From: JAIYDJ01 sp031400505
GTDB lineage: Bacteria > Pseudomonadota > Alphaproteobacteria > Rhodobacterales > Rhodobacteraceae
Assembly: GCA_031400505.1 (NCBI GenBank)
Contig: JANNPZ010000043.1
Location: forward strand, 1-64,000
DNA length: 64,000 bases
Reading direction: 5' to 3'
In this document: one piece after another, positions 1 through 8,844 of the stretch
How the letters are laid out: each line of letters opens with the position of its first letter
Position numbering within the stretch: the stretch's first letter is position 1
Program-made: the position numbers and the translations under genes
The notes under the pieces: model-generated
Seen by the model: only the letters and a program-made list of their open reading frames with translations
Databases searched by the model: none
Told to the model about the DNA's origin: nothing

Positions 1-190
1 CCACGAACATCCCTGGCGCCACCCGTTCGGCGACGCCGTCGCCATCCAGATCGCTGTCCTGCAAGTGCATCGGGTTTGTGTTTCCCGACGCCACCGCAAA
101 GACGTAAAGATCATCCGCCGTGATCAGCCGCCTAAGTTCAGCGACATCCCCAACCTGAATCTCGTCATAGGTACGGTTTACCAGATGCAT
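1..190 (-). CDS. MaoC-like enoyl-CoA hydratase / phosphate acetyltransferase, N-terminal fragment
   Basis: Only the first 63 residues are in the window; the gene runs off the left edge. The start (ATG at 190) lies 1 bp after the stop of the upstream DUF3141 gene, so translation is probably coupled. The N-terminus contains YDEIQVGD, a DLYVFAVASGNTNPMH stretch and VAPGMF, which fit the hot-dog fold of MaoC-type hydratases. In Rhodobacterales this N-terminus usually precedes a phosphate acetyltransferase domain, next to fabI and DUF3141 genes, so the bifunctional enzyme is inferred from context. The acetyltransferase half cannot be seen here. A stand-alone MaoC hydratase is the alternative. Confidence 0.6.
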   Translation of the reverse strand, partial: MHLVNRTYDEIQVGDVAELRRLITADDLYVFAVASGNTNPMHLQDSDLDGDGVAERVAPGMFV

Positions 191-191
191 C

Positions 192-2807
192 TCAGTCCTC
201 GGCCTTGGTTGCCAGTGCCGCAGCGGTCTTGCGACGGCTGCGGTTTGCCCCGTTGACCGGCGCGGGCGTTTCCTGCGGAACCGCGTCCGTCACCGGGGCG
301 GCGGCTTCGATCAAGGAGCCTTCAACCGTGTTTACAGCTTCCACTGTCGGCAGTGCTTCCATCGGATGCGACGTCTCCATTCCGGATGCCGATTCCGTTG
401 CCGGAACCGTGCCAAGCGCCGGGGCCAGAGGGTCGTCCAGCACGTCGCCGGTCACTGGCGGCAGGCCAAGCACCTCATGGAACCGTTGCAACAGCGACAG
501 CGTGTGCGGCGACATTTCCTCGATCACGCCGGGGATGAACTGCACCACCTGCACCGCCAGCGCCCGGTCCGCCGGATCGGGCAGAAGCAGCGGCAAGGTC
601 TCGATGGCGCGCTCGGGCTCGAAGGTCGCGATCAGGGTCTGCTGGTGGATCATCATCGCGCGCCGGTCTGCGCCAAGGCTGCGGAACGGCTCGTCCTGCG
701 TCAGCACCCGGGCTGATCGCTCCAGCCGGTCGCGCCGGACCTGACCGCGGTTGTCGGCCAAGAGCACGAGCATCCGGATCACCGCCTCGGCAAAGCCACC
801 CTGTTCCATTTGGGCAAGCGCCTCTTGGACCTCGGGCAATGCGCGCAGTTCGGACTGACCCTTCAACGTGCGGCGTGTCTCGTGGCTGCCGCCAAAGGCG
901 CGGGCAAAAGGGTTGCTCCACAGCGCAAAGAACGTCATCTCGACCATCATGTCGCGCTGGTCGCGCCAGAAGTCGATGGCCTGCGTCGTGGCCTCGATCA
1001 TCAGGCGTTCGGCCTCGACGAAAGGGTTTCCGGGCAAGGTCACATGCCGGTCGGCACGCACTTTTTCGGCCATCTCGGGCAGGCCCTGCAATGCCGTGTT
1101 TTTCGAAGACAGTATCGCCCGGCTGACGCGCTGGGGATGCAGCACGCGGGTCATCTCGGCCATCGAGGGCGTGACCATCGCCTTGATGGCGGGGCGGATC
1201 ATCGCGTCATAGGCCTGTGCCTGCACTTCCGAGGCGCGGGCGACTGCGGCGAAAGGGCGTTCGTCGCTGAAGCTGTCGTCAAGGGCGCGCAGATCGTCGA
1301 TGCTCCGTTCTGCAAAGCTGACGGTGAACCGTTTGGACGTACCTTCGCCCTGGATGTCATCGATCACCATCTCGTAAAGCCCAGGCGCCAACGCCTCGAT
1401 GGTGGCCAGCGTCGATGTCATTTCGGAATGCTCGCGCTTGGCGACCGAGCCTGACACGAAGATACCAAGATGGCCAACCTGATCGTGCACCATGTAGACG
1501 ATGCGCTGCCCGCGGATGCGGATTTCCTGCACGTCCGAATAGGTTTCGGCAATCCAGTTCAGCGCCTGCTGCGGCGGCGTGATGTTGTCACCGTGGCTTG
1601 CGAACACGATGATCGGCGACTTTATCGCCTTCAGGTCAACCGGGCGGCCTGGCTCCAGCCGCGCCTCGTTCTTGACCAGACGGTTGCCGACGAAAAGCTG
1701 TTCCACGATCCAGCGGATCTCGGGCTCGTTCAGCAGAAAGAAGCCACCCCACCATGTCTCGAATTCAAGGAAGCGGTCGGCACCCTTGTCGATGTCGTGG
1801 TAAAGGTCGATGTATTTGCGAAATATCGTGCGCGACGGGTTCAGCATTTCAAAGTTCTGCACCAGATGCGCGCCGTCAAACAGTCCGCCGCCGATATCTG
1901 CCATCAGCATCGGCATCCAGGTGCCGCCCAGTACACCGGCGTTGTAGCGCATCGGGTTCTCGCCCACCTTGCCCGACCACGGCGCCACAGGCGCGCCGTT
2001 GATCACGATCGGCCCGGTGATATCGGTGTTGGTCGCGGCCAGTAGCAAAGTGGCCCAGCCACCCTGGCAGTTGCCGGTGACAACCGGCTTGGGCGCGGCC
2101 GGATGGCGGCGCATCACTTCGCGCACGAAGGCTGCTTCGGCGCGGGTCACATAGCTCAGATACTGTCCCGGTTCCGGCAGACGACGGAACGACACGAAAT
2201 ACACCGGATGCCCGGCCTTCAGCGCCACACCGACCTGGCTGTCGGTCTTGAACCCGCCGATGCCGGGGCCATGCCCTGCGCGCGGGTCGATTATGATGAA
2301 GGGGCGCTCTGTGTCATCCACGGTCACGCCTGCAGGCGGCAGGATGCGCAACAATTCGTAGTTCGAGGGCAACGGCAGATCGGCACCGTCCATCACCTTT
2401 TCATAGTCATATGCCAGAACCGGCGGGCAGCCTTCGGCCTCGTGGGCAAGAAAGATGTCGCCACGTTGGCGCAGTACGTCAGCGGTCAGCACAAAGCGTT
2501 CGCTCGCATCCCGCAGGTATTCGGCGAAAGCCTGGCCCATGTTCGCGCGGATTTCGGGATCTGCCAGATTGGCCGCGTGCGTCTTCATCGCGTCAGACAG
2601 TGCAGACAGTCGCGCGGAATGCTCTTCCTGGATCCGCTGCGTATTGCGGGACGCAGAGGCCGACAGGATGCGGGCGGTCTCGGACCCGCTGTTGGCCTCG
2701 GACGTCATCGCCTGCATCGCTTCGGTCATCCGCACGGCCAGATCGTGGCCGGGATCAAAGGCGCTGGCAGCGCGGGCCGGGTCGAGAATATCGAAGAGGC
2801 TGGCCAT
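192..2807 (-). CDS. DUF3141 protein, PHA-synthase-like alpha/beta hydrolase
   Basis: An 871-residue protein of the DUF3141 family. The central part has an alpha/beta-hydrolase pattern (FIIIDPRAGHGPGIGGFK, then the nucleophile elbow GNCQGG with Cys247), which matches the G-x-C-x-G box of PhaC polyhydroxyalkanoate synthases; a later FASHGD could supply the acid and VGHLGIF the histidine. The N-terminal 100 residues and the C-terminal third are helical, and the last ~70 residues are Ala/Pro-rich low complexity. The start at 2807 is chosen because GGAGA lies 7 bases upstream; an upstream in-frame start would overlap fabI. It sits between fabI and the hydratase/acetyltransferase gene in one operon, suggesting acyl-CoA or PHA-related metabolism. 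Substrate and activity are unknown. Confidence 0.85.
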   Translation of the reverse strand: MASLFDILDPARAASAFDPGHDLAVRMTEAMQAMTSEANSGSETARILSASASRNTQRIQEEHSARLSALSDAMKTHAANLADPEIRANMGQAFAEYLRDASERFVLTADVLRQRGDIFLAHEAEGCPPVLAYDYEKVMDGADLPLPSNYELLRILPPAGVTVDDTERPFIIIDPRAGHGPGIGGFKTDSQVGVALKAGHPVYFVSFRRLPEPGQYLSYVTRAEAAFVREVMRRHPAAPKPVVTGNCQGGWATLLLAATNTDITGPIVINGAPVAPWSGKVGENPMRYNAGVLGGTWMPMLMADIGGGLFDGAHLVQNFEMLNPSRTIFRKYIDLYHDIDKGADRFLEFETWWGGFFLLNEPEIRWIVEQLFVGNRLVKNEARLEPGRPVDLKAIKSPIIVFASHGDNITPPQQALNWIAETYSDVQEIRIRGQRIVYMVHDQVGHLGIFVSGSVAKREHSEMTSTLATIEALAPGLYEMVIDDIQGEGTSKRFTVSFAERSIDDLRALDDSFSDERPFAAVARASEVQAQAYDAMIRPAIKAMVTPSMAEMTRVLHPQRVSRAILSSKNTALQGLPEMAEKVRADRHVTLPGNPFVEAERLMIEATTQAIDFWRDQRDMMVEMTFFALWSNPFARAFGGSHETRRTLKGQSELRALPEVQEALAQMEQGGFAEAVIRMLVLLADNRGQVRRDRLERSARVLTQDEPFRSLGADRRAMMIHQQTLIATFEPERAIETLPLLLPDPADRALAVQVVQFIPGVIEEMSPHTLSLLQRFHEVLGLPPVTGDVLDDPLAPALGTVPATESASGMETSHPMEALPTVEAVNTVEGSLIEAAAPVTDAVPQETPAPVNGANRSRRKTAAALATKAED

Positions 2808-2826
2808 TGGGTGTCTCCGGTTCGGG

Positions 2827-3591
2827 TTAAGCGGTGATCGAAAAGCCGCAATCGATGTCGTGCACGCCACCGGTCAGGTTGCGGGCCTCGCGGGAGGCGA
2901 GGAAGGCGGCAAAGGCCCCGACATCCTCGATGCTGGCCAACTGATGCATCGGCGCACGGGTTGCAGCGGCGTCAAGCAATTCGTCGAAATGGTCGATCCC
3001 CGAGGCGGCCCGGGTCTTGAGCGGCCCGGGCGAAAGCGCATGCACGGTGATGCCCTTTTCTCCCAGTTCGGCGGCGGCATAGCGCACGGTGCTTTCCAGC
3101 GCCGCCTTGACCGGACCCATCATGTTGTAGTGCCGCACCACGCGGGATGAACCGAAGAACGACACCGACAGGCAGGTACCGCCCTGTGTCATCAGGGGTT
3201 CTGCCATCCTCATCATCCGCAAAAAGGAGTGAACCGAGATGTCCATCGCCTGGGCAAACCCCTCGGCCGAGCAATCGACGACGCGACCATGCAGATCGGC
3301 GCGGGGCGCGAAGGCAATCGAGTGCAACAGCGTGTCAAGCCGCCCCCAGCGCTCGGTGATCGCGGCGAACACCGCCTCCATCTGGCCCGGCTGGCCTACA
3401 TCTAGCGGCATCACGATCTGTGCCCCCAGTTGCTCGGCCAGCGGGCCAACATATGGTTCGGCCTTTGCGTTAAGGTAGGTCACTGCAATGTCAGCACCCT
3501 GTGCCCGCAGTGCCTTGGCGCAGCCCCAGGCAATGGACTGATCGTTTGCGATGCCGACAACCAGCGCATTTGTTCCGCTCAAGGAAAACAT
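2827..3591 (-). CDS. fabI: FabI-type enoyl-[acyl-carrier-protein] reductase
   Basis: A 254-residue short-chain dehydrogenase of the FabI class, which reduces trans-2-enoyl-ACP with NAD(P)H. It shows the FabI-style nucleotide-binding start (VVGIANDQSIAWG), the LLHSIAFAP segment, and Tyr155 and Lys162 in the Y-x6-K arrangement typical of FabI. The residue equivalent to the first FabI active-site tyrosine (SYLG in Escherichia coli) is phenylalanine here (SFFG, residues 144-147), so it may be a specialised paralogue rather than the housekeeping reductase. It is the first gene of the operon with DUF3141 and the hydratase/acetyltransferase. Confidence 0.85.
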   Translation of the reverse strand: MFSLSGTNALVVGIANDQSIAWGCAKALRAQGADIAVTYLNAKAEPYVGPLAEQLGAQIVMPLDVGQPGQMEAVFAAITERWGRLDTLLHSIAFAPRADLHGRVVDCSAEGFAQAMDISVHSFLRMMRMAEPLMTQGGTCLSVSFFGSSRVVRHYNMMGPVKAALESTVRYAAAELGEKGITVHALSPGPLKTRAASGIDHFDELLDAAATRAPMHQLASIEDVGAFAAFLASREARNLTGGVHDIDCGFSITA

Positions 3592-3785
3592 GCAGACACC
3601 TCAAGAAACTCAGCACTTTCCGACCTAGCGCAACGCCGTGACGATTCCGCGACGCCGTTATGACAACAGGGCGATGGTTGCGGCAGGGGCGGGGGTCCGG
3701 TTGTCGTACGCCTGTGATGTGCGCACGGTGTAAGTCTCAGTGGCGCCAGCAGGAAACCATCGTACCGGAAAAGAAGAGAATCGTC

Positions 3786-6125
3786 ATGGTCACACCCGAA
3801 CAGCCTGCCCCCGAGCCGCAGGCGAACGACCTTCCGACTGCCGGGGATGCCGCCTCGCATTTTCAGGTGCTGGCCGCGCAGTACGGCTCGCTTTCTGCGC
3901 AAAGCCAGGCCCGGCTGACCGAAGTGACGCGCCTGCACGCGGAGCGACTGCTGCGCGGGACCACGGCGCTGTGGAGCGATTTTTTGCGCATGAAGGACGC
4001 AGCACAGATAGACCCACTGCTGACTGCACCCCTGTTTCGTGACTATCTGCGCGATGCGCAGCAACGCGCTATCCTGACCGGTGACACCCTGCGAGAGGCC
4101 GCGACCGCAGCGATTGCCCACGAGGATACCGGTCTGAAACCGGTTCTGGCCTTTGACTACGACGTGGTGGTGGAGGGGGCGACCCTGCCACGCCCGGTCA
4201 ACTACGCGCTGGTACGCATCCACCCGCCCGAGGGCGTTCCTCCGACAAAGGCCGACCTGCGCCCTTGGGTGATCATCGACCCGCGGTCCGGTCAGGGCAG
4301 CGGCATCGGCGGCTTCAAGGCAGAAAGCGAGGTCGGCATTGCGCTGGCCGAAGGGTACCCGGTCTATTTCGTGATCTTCTCGCAGTATCCGATGCCCGGC
4401 CAGACTTTGGCCGACGTAACGGCGGCCGAGGCCGAGTTCCTGCGCCATGTCAGGTCCGCCCACCCGGCAAACGCAAAGCCCTTTGTAACCGGCAACTGTC
4501 AGGGCGGCTGGGCCACGATGATTCTGGCTGCCACGCATCCAGACCTGATCGGCCCCATCGTCATCGCCGGTGTGCCGCTGTCACCCTGGGCGGGGCGGGC
4601 GGGGCAAAACCCGCTGCGCTATCTGGGTGGGATGACCGGCGGGGCGCTGCCCGCTCAGATGCTTACCGATCTGGGCGGCGGCCTGTTCGACGGTGCCGCA
4701 CTGGTGTCGAACTTCGAGACGATGAACCCCGGTCGCGATATCTGGCGCAAATATGCCGACCTTTTCGGGCAGATCGACACCCGGGCTGCTGGCTTCATCG
4801 ACTTCGATCGCTGGTGGTCGGGGTTCTATTTCATGAATGCGGGCGAAATCCGCTGGATCATCGAGAACATCTTTGTTGGCAACCGGCTGGCGCGCGGTCT
4901 GGCTGTGCTGGACGACGGCCTGCGCATCGATCTTTCGCGCATCACCTCGCCGTTGGTGGTGTTCGCCAGCCACGGCGACGCGGTCAGCACTGTACAGATG
5001 GCGCTGCGCTGGATCCCCGATGTCTGGGGCACTGCCGCGCGCATCCGCGAAGCCGGCCGCACGATAATCTACACGACGCATGACAGTGCCACGCATCTGA
5101 GCATCTTCGTGTCGGCAGATGTGGCCGACAACAACCACCGCCGTATCGGGTCGGTCATCCGCACGATCGAGGCGCTGCCGCCGGGCCTTTACGAAATGGC
5201 GGTGCAAGAGGGCACGCAAGATGCCGCACCCGAGGTGCATTTCGAAGCGCGCGACATGGACGCCATCCTTGCGCTGTGCGATCCGGCCGACGCGGACGAA
5301 GCTTTTGCCAATGCCGATGCCATGGTTGACTGGCTCACGCGCGGCTATGACCTGTTTCTTGGCCCGTGGCTGCGCGCGATGACATCTGGTCCCGCGGCAG
5401 AGCTTGGCCGAAGCCTGCATCCGTTGCGGGTGCAGAACTGGATGCTGTCGGATGCCAACCCGGCGATGGCCAGCCTCAAAGCCCCGGCCCAAGCGGCGCG
5501 CGAAGCTCGTACAGCCCTGGACGAGACCAACCCGTTCTACGCGATGGAACGGCTGACCACCGACATCGTCGCCCGCCAGTTCGACCTGATGCGCGACCTG
5601 CGCGAGGCGGCAACCGAGATCGGATTTTTGGCACTCTACGCCAACCCGCTTTGGCGCCCGCGCGAGGCCCCGCGAGGCCCGTCCAAAGCCCAGATCGCCG
5701 CCGAAGCGACTGCAACGGCGGACGTCATGGCCCTGGTCGAGCGCGGCGGCTATGCCGAGGGTATAGTGCGGATGTGCGTGATCTTGTCGCGTGCTGGCGG
5801 GCAGGTGCGGCAAGACCGGATCGAGCGGTTTTCGGCCATGCTGCACATCCGCGATCCGTTCAGCAGCATGACACCTGAAATGCGGCGCAAACTGATCGAT
5901 GTGCAGTCGCAGATCGTCGAACAGGCGGGGCCCTCGGCAGAGGTTGCGTTGATGCGCATGCTGCGCGACGACATCGACCGCTATCGTGCCGTCAACATCG
6001 TGCATGACCTGATGGAGTTTGGCCCGGACAGTCCCGCCGATCTGGTCGCCAAGTTCGAGGTCTTGCAGGTGGCGCTTCGAACCCGGGCACGTGGCTGGCG
6101 CAGTCCGGCAGGATCGGAACCCTGA
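3786..6125 (+). CDS. DUF3141 protein, second copy (divergent)
   Basis: A 779-residue DUF3141 protein, clearly paralogous to the one at 192-2807. Shared segments include the ADLR/RPFIIIDPR-like strand, GSGIGGFK, the G-N-C-Q-G-G-W nucleophile elbow (Cys238), NPGRDIWRKYADLF and FASHGD. The start at 3786 is preferred because the homologous helical N-terminus begins there and an AAGAAGAG stretch precedes it; an in-frame start at 3660 would add 42 residues unlike the paralogue. It is transcribed divergently from fabI across a ~190 bp gap that must hold both promoters. PhaC-like chemistry is inferred from the Cys box; substrate unknown. Confidence 0.83.
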   Translation: MVTPEQPAPEPQANDLPTAGDAASHFQVLAAQYGSLSAQSQARLTEVTRLHAERLLRGTTALWSDFLRMKDAAQIDPLLTAPLFRDYLRDAQQRAILTGDTLREAATAAIAHEDTGLKPVLAFDYDVVVEGATLPRPVNYALVRIHPPEGVPPTKADLRPWVIIDPRSGQGSGIGGFKAESEVGIALAEGYPVYFVIFSQYPMPGQTLADVTAAEAEFLRHVRSAHPANAKPFVTGNCQGGWATMILAATHPDLIGPIVIAGVPLSPWAGRAGQNPLRYLGGMTGGALPAQMLTDLGGGLFDGAALVSNFETMNPGRDIWRKYADLFGQIDTRAAGFIDFDRWWSGFYFMNAGEIRWIIENIFVGNRLARGLAVLDDGLRIDLSRITSPLVVFASHGDAVSTVQMALRWIPDVWGTAARIREAGRTIIYTTHDSATHLSIFVSADVADNNHRRIGSVIRTIEALPPGLYEMAVQEGTQDAAPEVHFEARDMDAILALCDPADADEAFANADAMVDWLTRGYDLFLGPWLRAMTSGPAAELGRSLHPLRVQNWMLSDANPAMASLKAPAQAAREARTALDETNPFYAMERLTTDIVARQFDLMRDLREAATEIGFLALYANPLWRPREAPRGPSKAQIAAEATATADVMALVERGGYAEGIVRMCVILSRAGGQVRQDRIERFSAMLHIRDPFSSMTPEMRRKLIDVQSQIVEQAGPSAEVALMRMLRDDIDRYRAVNIVHDLMEFGPDSPADLVAKFEVLQVALRTRARGWRSPAGSEP

Positions 6126-6237
6126 CCCGCCTGACCAAAGCCTGGTACCACCGGTTAAAGCCATGCAGATTTCCGCGCGAAGGCAAGCTGTCCAACCCGG
6201 TTTTTCACCGGAAAATCATGTCGGTACACGGGTTTTC

Positions 6238-6780
6238 TCATGTGTCCCCCGCTGGCAGCCTGTTTTGACAGTAAAGTGCGACGCCTGCGGAAATAGCCAC
6301 TTCGGCAGGCAGCGAATACCGTCCGATGACCCACAGCGATTTGAGAGGGGCCATTACGACGAGCCCGGGGAATTCGTCGAAATACGGGAAGTCGGGCTCG
6401 AACAACCATAACAGTCCAAAGCCGACGGCAAGAAACACCTCGATCGTCACGATGTGGACCACCACCACGGTCAAGAGCCCTGCCAGCGCGGATTTCACAA
6501 TCGAAAAGCCGGCGCCGTCCACGACAATCCTTCGCCAGACGCGCGGCCCGATCACTGTGAAAAGCAGCGTCGCGAAAACCCCGGGCGTTAAACTTGCGAT
6601 GCGATAGGCCAGATCGACCCCCGGATGCCATGTGGACCCCGCGACCAGCAAAGAGATCGCAACACCTGCGATGAAATTCAGGATGCCGACCAGGATGACC
6701 CCCTGATCGGCCATCACGGCATAACGGTCGATGTCCGGCACGGCGGGTGTTGCTTCGTGCGGTGAGACGTCTTCGGTCAT
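6238..6780 (-). CDS. Small integral membrane protein, unknown
   Basis: A 180-residue protein of unknown function. After a polar N-terminus (~35 residues) there are about four hydrophobic segments: VILVGILNFIAGVAISLLVAG, a stretch around SLTPGVFATLLFTVIG, LTVVVVHIVTIEVFLAVGFGLLWLF, and a weaker one near the C-terminus. The start at 6780 has GAGGGGA upstream; in-frame starts further up would give an unlikely Arg/Thr-rich extension. It is convergent with the DUF3141 gene and divergent from the membrane protein at 7044, so it stands alone. No family recognised. Confidence 0.6.
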   Translation of the reverse strand: MTEDVSPHEATPAVPDIDRYAVMADQGVILVGILNFIAGVAISLLVAGSTWHPGVDLAYRIASLTPGVFATLLFTVIGPRVWRRIVVDGAGFSIVKSALAGLLTVVVVHIVTIEVFLAVGFGLLWLFEPDFPYFDEFPGLVVMAPLKSLWVIGRYSLPAEVAISAGVALYCQNRLPAGDT

Positions 6781-7043
6781 TGGTGCGGTCCCCTCGTTGC
6801 TCGGCGGCGCGGTCGTGCCGGTTCGCGCTGTTCGGCTTTGCCCGGGTATCACACGGTTTGCCATGACGACAAAGCGGGCGGGGTTGTGCCGGGTTGCGAT
6901 GGATGCCGGACCAACCCGGCGCATCCCGGCACAATCGCAGCACATCCTGCCGGCCCGTAGGTCTGACGGCAGAGACGGGAATCAACAGGATGCGACAACC
7001 CGTCTTCGCAAGAATTCTCATTACTCAAATGCAGGAGGACCAA

Positions 7044-7661
7044 ATGACCTCGAAACCAGATCACATTCTTCCCGGCTTCGGCCTTGTCGCTGCGACGGCC
7101 TTCACCGTCATGGCACTGCCATACAACAGCGCGCCGGCCTTCTGGTGGACCATGGCGGGCATTTCCTGCCTGACCATGGTGCTGGCGGTCGTTGCGGCCA
7201 GGTCCAGCAACCTGCTGGGTCTCTTCAGCCTTGCGATTGCATCCGTCTTCGTGCTGTCAATGGTGACGGTGGATGCGGCCCCTGCGGGCATTGACCCAGC
7301 AGGCTACCCCTTTGCCTTCAGCTTGTTTCTTGTTGTGATTATCGGCTTTCCGCTTGGCGTGTTGGCATTCTATCACCCTTTCATGTCGCCAGTCCCGGCG
7401 TTTCTGGCGGGGCTATGCGGGATGATTTACCTGCCCTTGCCGCTCTGGCTTTCGGTGGAAATGGGGCTGACCGGCTTCATGATCGACGTGTCCGATCCCC
7501 GAATTCACCTTGGCACCCTGCTTGGGCTGCACTCGGACTACTTTACAATCCTGGCAAACCTACTGGGCATGTGCCTGGCAAGTAGTGTCACATTGCTGAT
7601 CTTGTGCCTGCCCGCGCTGCCAGTGGTGATGATTGCGCGCAGCTGGATCGCCAGATCCTGA
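7044..7661 (+). CDS. Multi-pass membrane protein, unknown
   Basis: A 205-residue protein with a strong ribosome binding site (AGGAGGACCAA) directly before ATG 7044. About five or six hydrophobic segments are visible (for example FGLVAATAFTVMAL, WWTMAGISCLTMVLAVVAA, FSLFLVVIIGFPLGVLAFY, and the C-terminal ASSVTLLILCLPALPVVMIA), so it is an integral membrane protein. No family motif was recognised. The gene is monocistronic: a near-perfect intrinsic terminator follows the stop. Its relation to the downstream caspase-type locus is unclear. Confidence 0.7.
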   Translation: MTSKPDHILPGFGLVAATAFTVMALPYNSAPAFWWTMAGISCLTMVLAVVAARSSNLLGLFSLAIASVFVLSMVTVDAAPAGIDPAGYPFAFSLFLVVIIGFPLGVLAFYHPFMSPVPAFLAGLCGMIYLPLPLWLSVEMGLTGFMIDVSDPRIHLGTLLGLHSDYFTILANLLGMCLASSVTLLILCLPALPVVMIARSWIARS

Positions 7662-7668
7662 CGTGAAA

Positions 7669-7704
7669 CGGGTTGCCGGAATCCTTTGGCAACCCGGCCT
7701 TTTG
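7669..7704 (+). terminator. Rho-independent terminator after the membrane protein gene
   Basis: A 9-bp perfect stem, CGGGTTGCC (7669-7677) with GGCAACCCG (7688-7696), has a 10-base loop and is followed by GCCTTTTGCC. It begins 7 bases after the stop codon at 7661 and separates that gene from the one starting near 7724. Confidence 0.8.
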
Positions 7705-7723
7705 CCTTCTGAGGTTTCCCGAA

Positions 7724-8842
7724 ATGGATGGATTATTCCGGCAAGATCAATTACCCTTTCCACGGGTGCAGATCGCATGCGGAATTGAGCAGGGCTTGCT
7801 AGTCGCTTCGCTTGGCCCGGTTCTGGCGGCAGTTTCGTTTGCAATCCTGCTGTCGGGCGCTTCAAGGGACCTGCGGCGGATGAATATGCGGATCGCCACT
7901 CTGAACCTCAAATGGAAAGCCTTTCGCGGCTTTTTCGATTTCGCACCGACCGATGCCGAGCTTGCGCGCGGTGCGTTTCAACTGGGCGAAGAACATGGCG
8001 CGCAGGTCTTCTCGAAGATGCTCAGCGGTGATCAGGGTGTGCCGCTTGACCTGTTGCAGGTGATGGCGGAACGGATCAACCGGCAGGCACTTGCCCATCG
8101 GGCGCACCGATCGGTGCCCGGACCGTTGGGCGAGCTTGCCATCACGGCGGCCGATCTGGCAGAGGCGTCGCTGTTTGCCTTCCTGCGAAGGTTGGTAGCA
8201 CTTTCGCCCGTGTCCGACCAAGACCGGCTTGACCGTCTGCATCGCGACCTGATGGAGGCGCTGACGATCCCCTTTGCCGCAGAGGGAGATCAACTGCGGT
8301 GCATCGTCGAACGCTATTCCGGCTCTCGCAGCTTTGCCCCCTTCAAGGGCAGCTCCGGCCCGCCCGTCTTTGAACCGGGGCGCGACCTTGGCCAGTTCCT
8401 GATCGAGGGGCCGGCATTGGCGGCGTCCGCACAAAAGTCGCTGCTCTACGTGTTCTTGCGTCGCGACACCGCGCCTTTGGGCAGACGCGCGTGGGAGGAA
8501 AAGTTCTCGGAAACGGTCGAGTGGCTGCCGTCGCCGTTTCCCCTGACTGTCAGCGACGGGGCGGCACGGCTTTTTGCTGAACCGGTCCCGGTGTTGCCAG
8601 AGCCGGGACACTACCGCCTGTCTGCCGTACTGGTACGCGACCTGCGCGATCTGCGCGCCCTTGACCCAAGGCTCGACCGCAGAAAGCCGGTGACCGAGGC
8701 CCCGCCTCCGGTCCGGTTCGACGAGGCGGCTTCGGTTCGTTTCCTGACGAATGTGGGTCGCGCGCTGGAACGGCGCGACGGAACGATTGCGGTCGCCGCG
8801 GCGGATTACATCGTCGCCCCGCCGACAGCGCTGCCCGTGTAG
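7724..8842 (+). CDS. Unknown protein preceding the caspase-like gene
   Basis: A 372-residue protein (if started at 7724) of no recognised family, ending 2 bp before the caspase-like gene, so the two are almost certainly co-translated. Residues ~25-45 (LLVASLGPVLAAVSFAILLSG) could form one membrane segment; the rest looks soluble, with an N-terminal helical half and a C-terminal half containing KSLLYVFLRRD and HYRLSAVLVRDLRDLRAL. GAGG lies 9 bases before ATG 7724. An alternative start at ATG 7880 (AGGGA upstream) would remove the hydrophobic stretch. Function can only be guessed from the partner: an accessory or regulator of the caspase-like protein. Confidence 0.65.
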   Translation: MDGLFRQDQLPFPRVQIACGIEQGLLVASLGPVLAAVSFAILLSGASRDLRRMNMRIATLNLKWKAFRGFFDFAPTDAELARGAFQLGEEHGAQVFSKMLSGDQGVPLDLLQVMAERINRQALAHRAHRSVPGPLGELAITAADLAEASLFAFLRRLVALSPVSDQDRLDRLHRDLMEALTIPFAAEGDQLRCIVERYSGSRSFAPFKGSSGPPVFEPGRDLGQFLIEGPALAASAQKSLLYVFLRRDTAPLGRRAWEEKFSETVEWLPSPFPLTVSDGAARLFAEPVPVLPEPGHYRLSAVLVRDLRDLRALDPRLDRRKPVTEAPPPVRFDEAASVRFLTNVGRALERRDGTIAVAAADYIVAPPTALPV

Positions 8843-8844
8843 CG

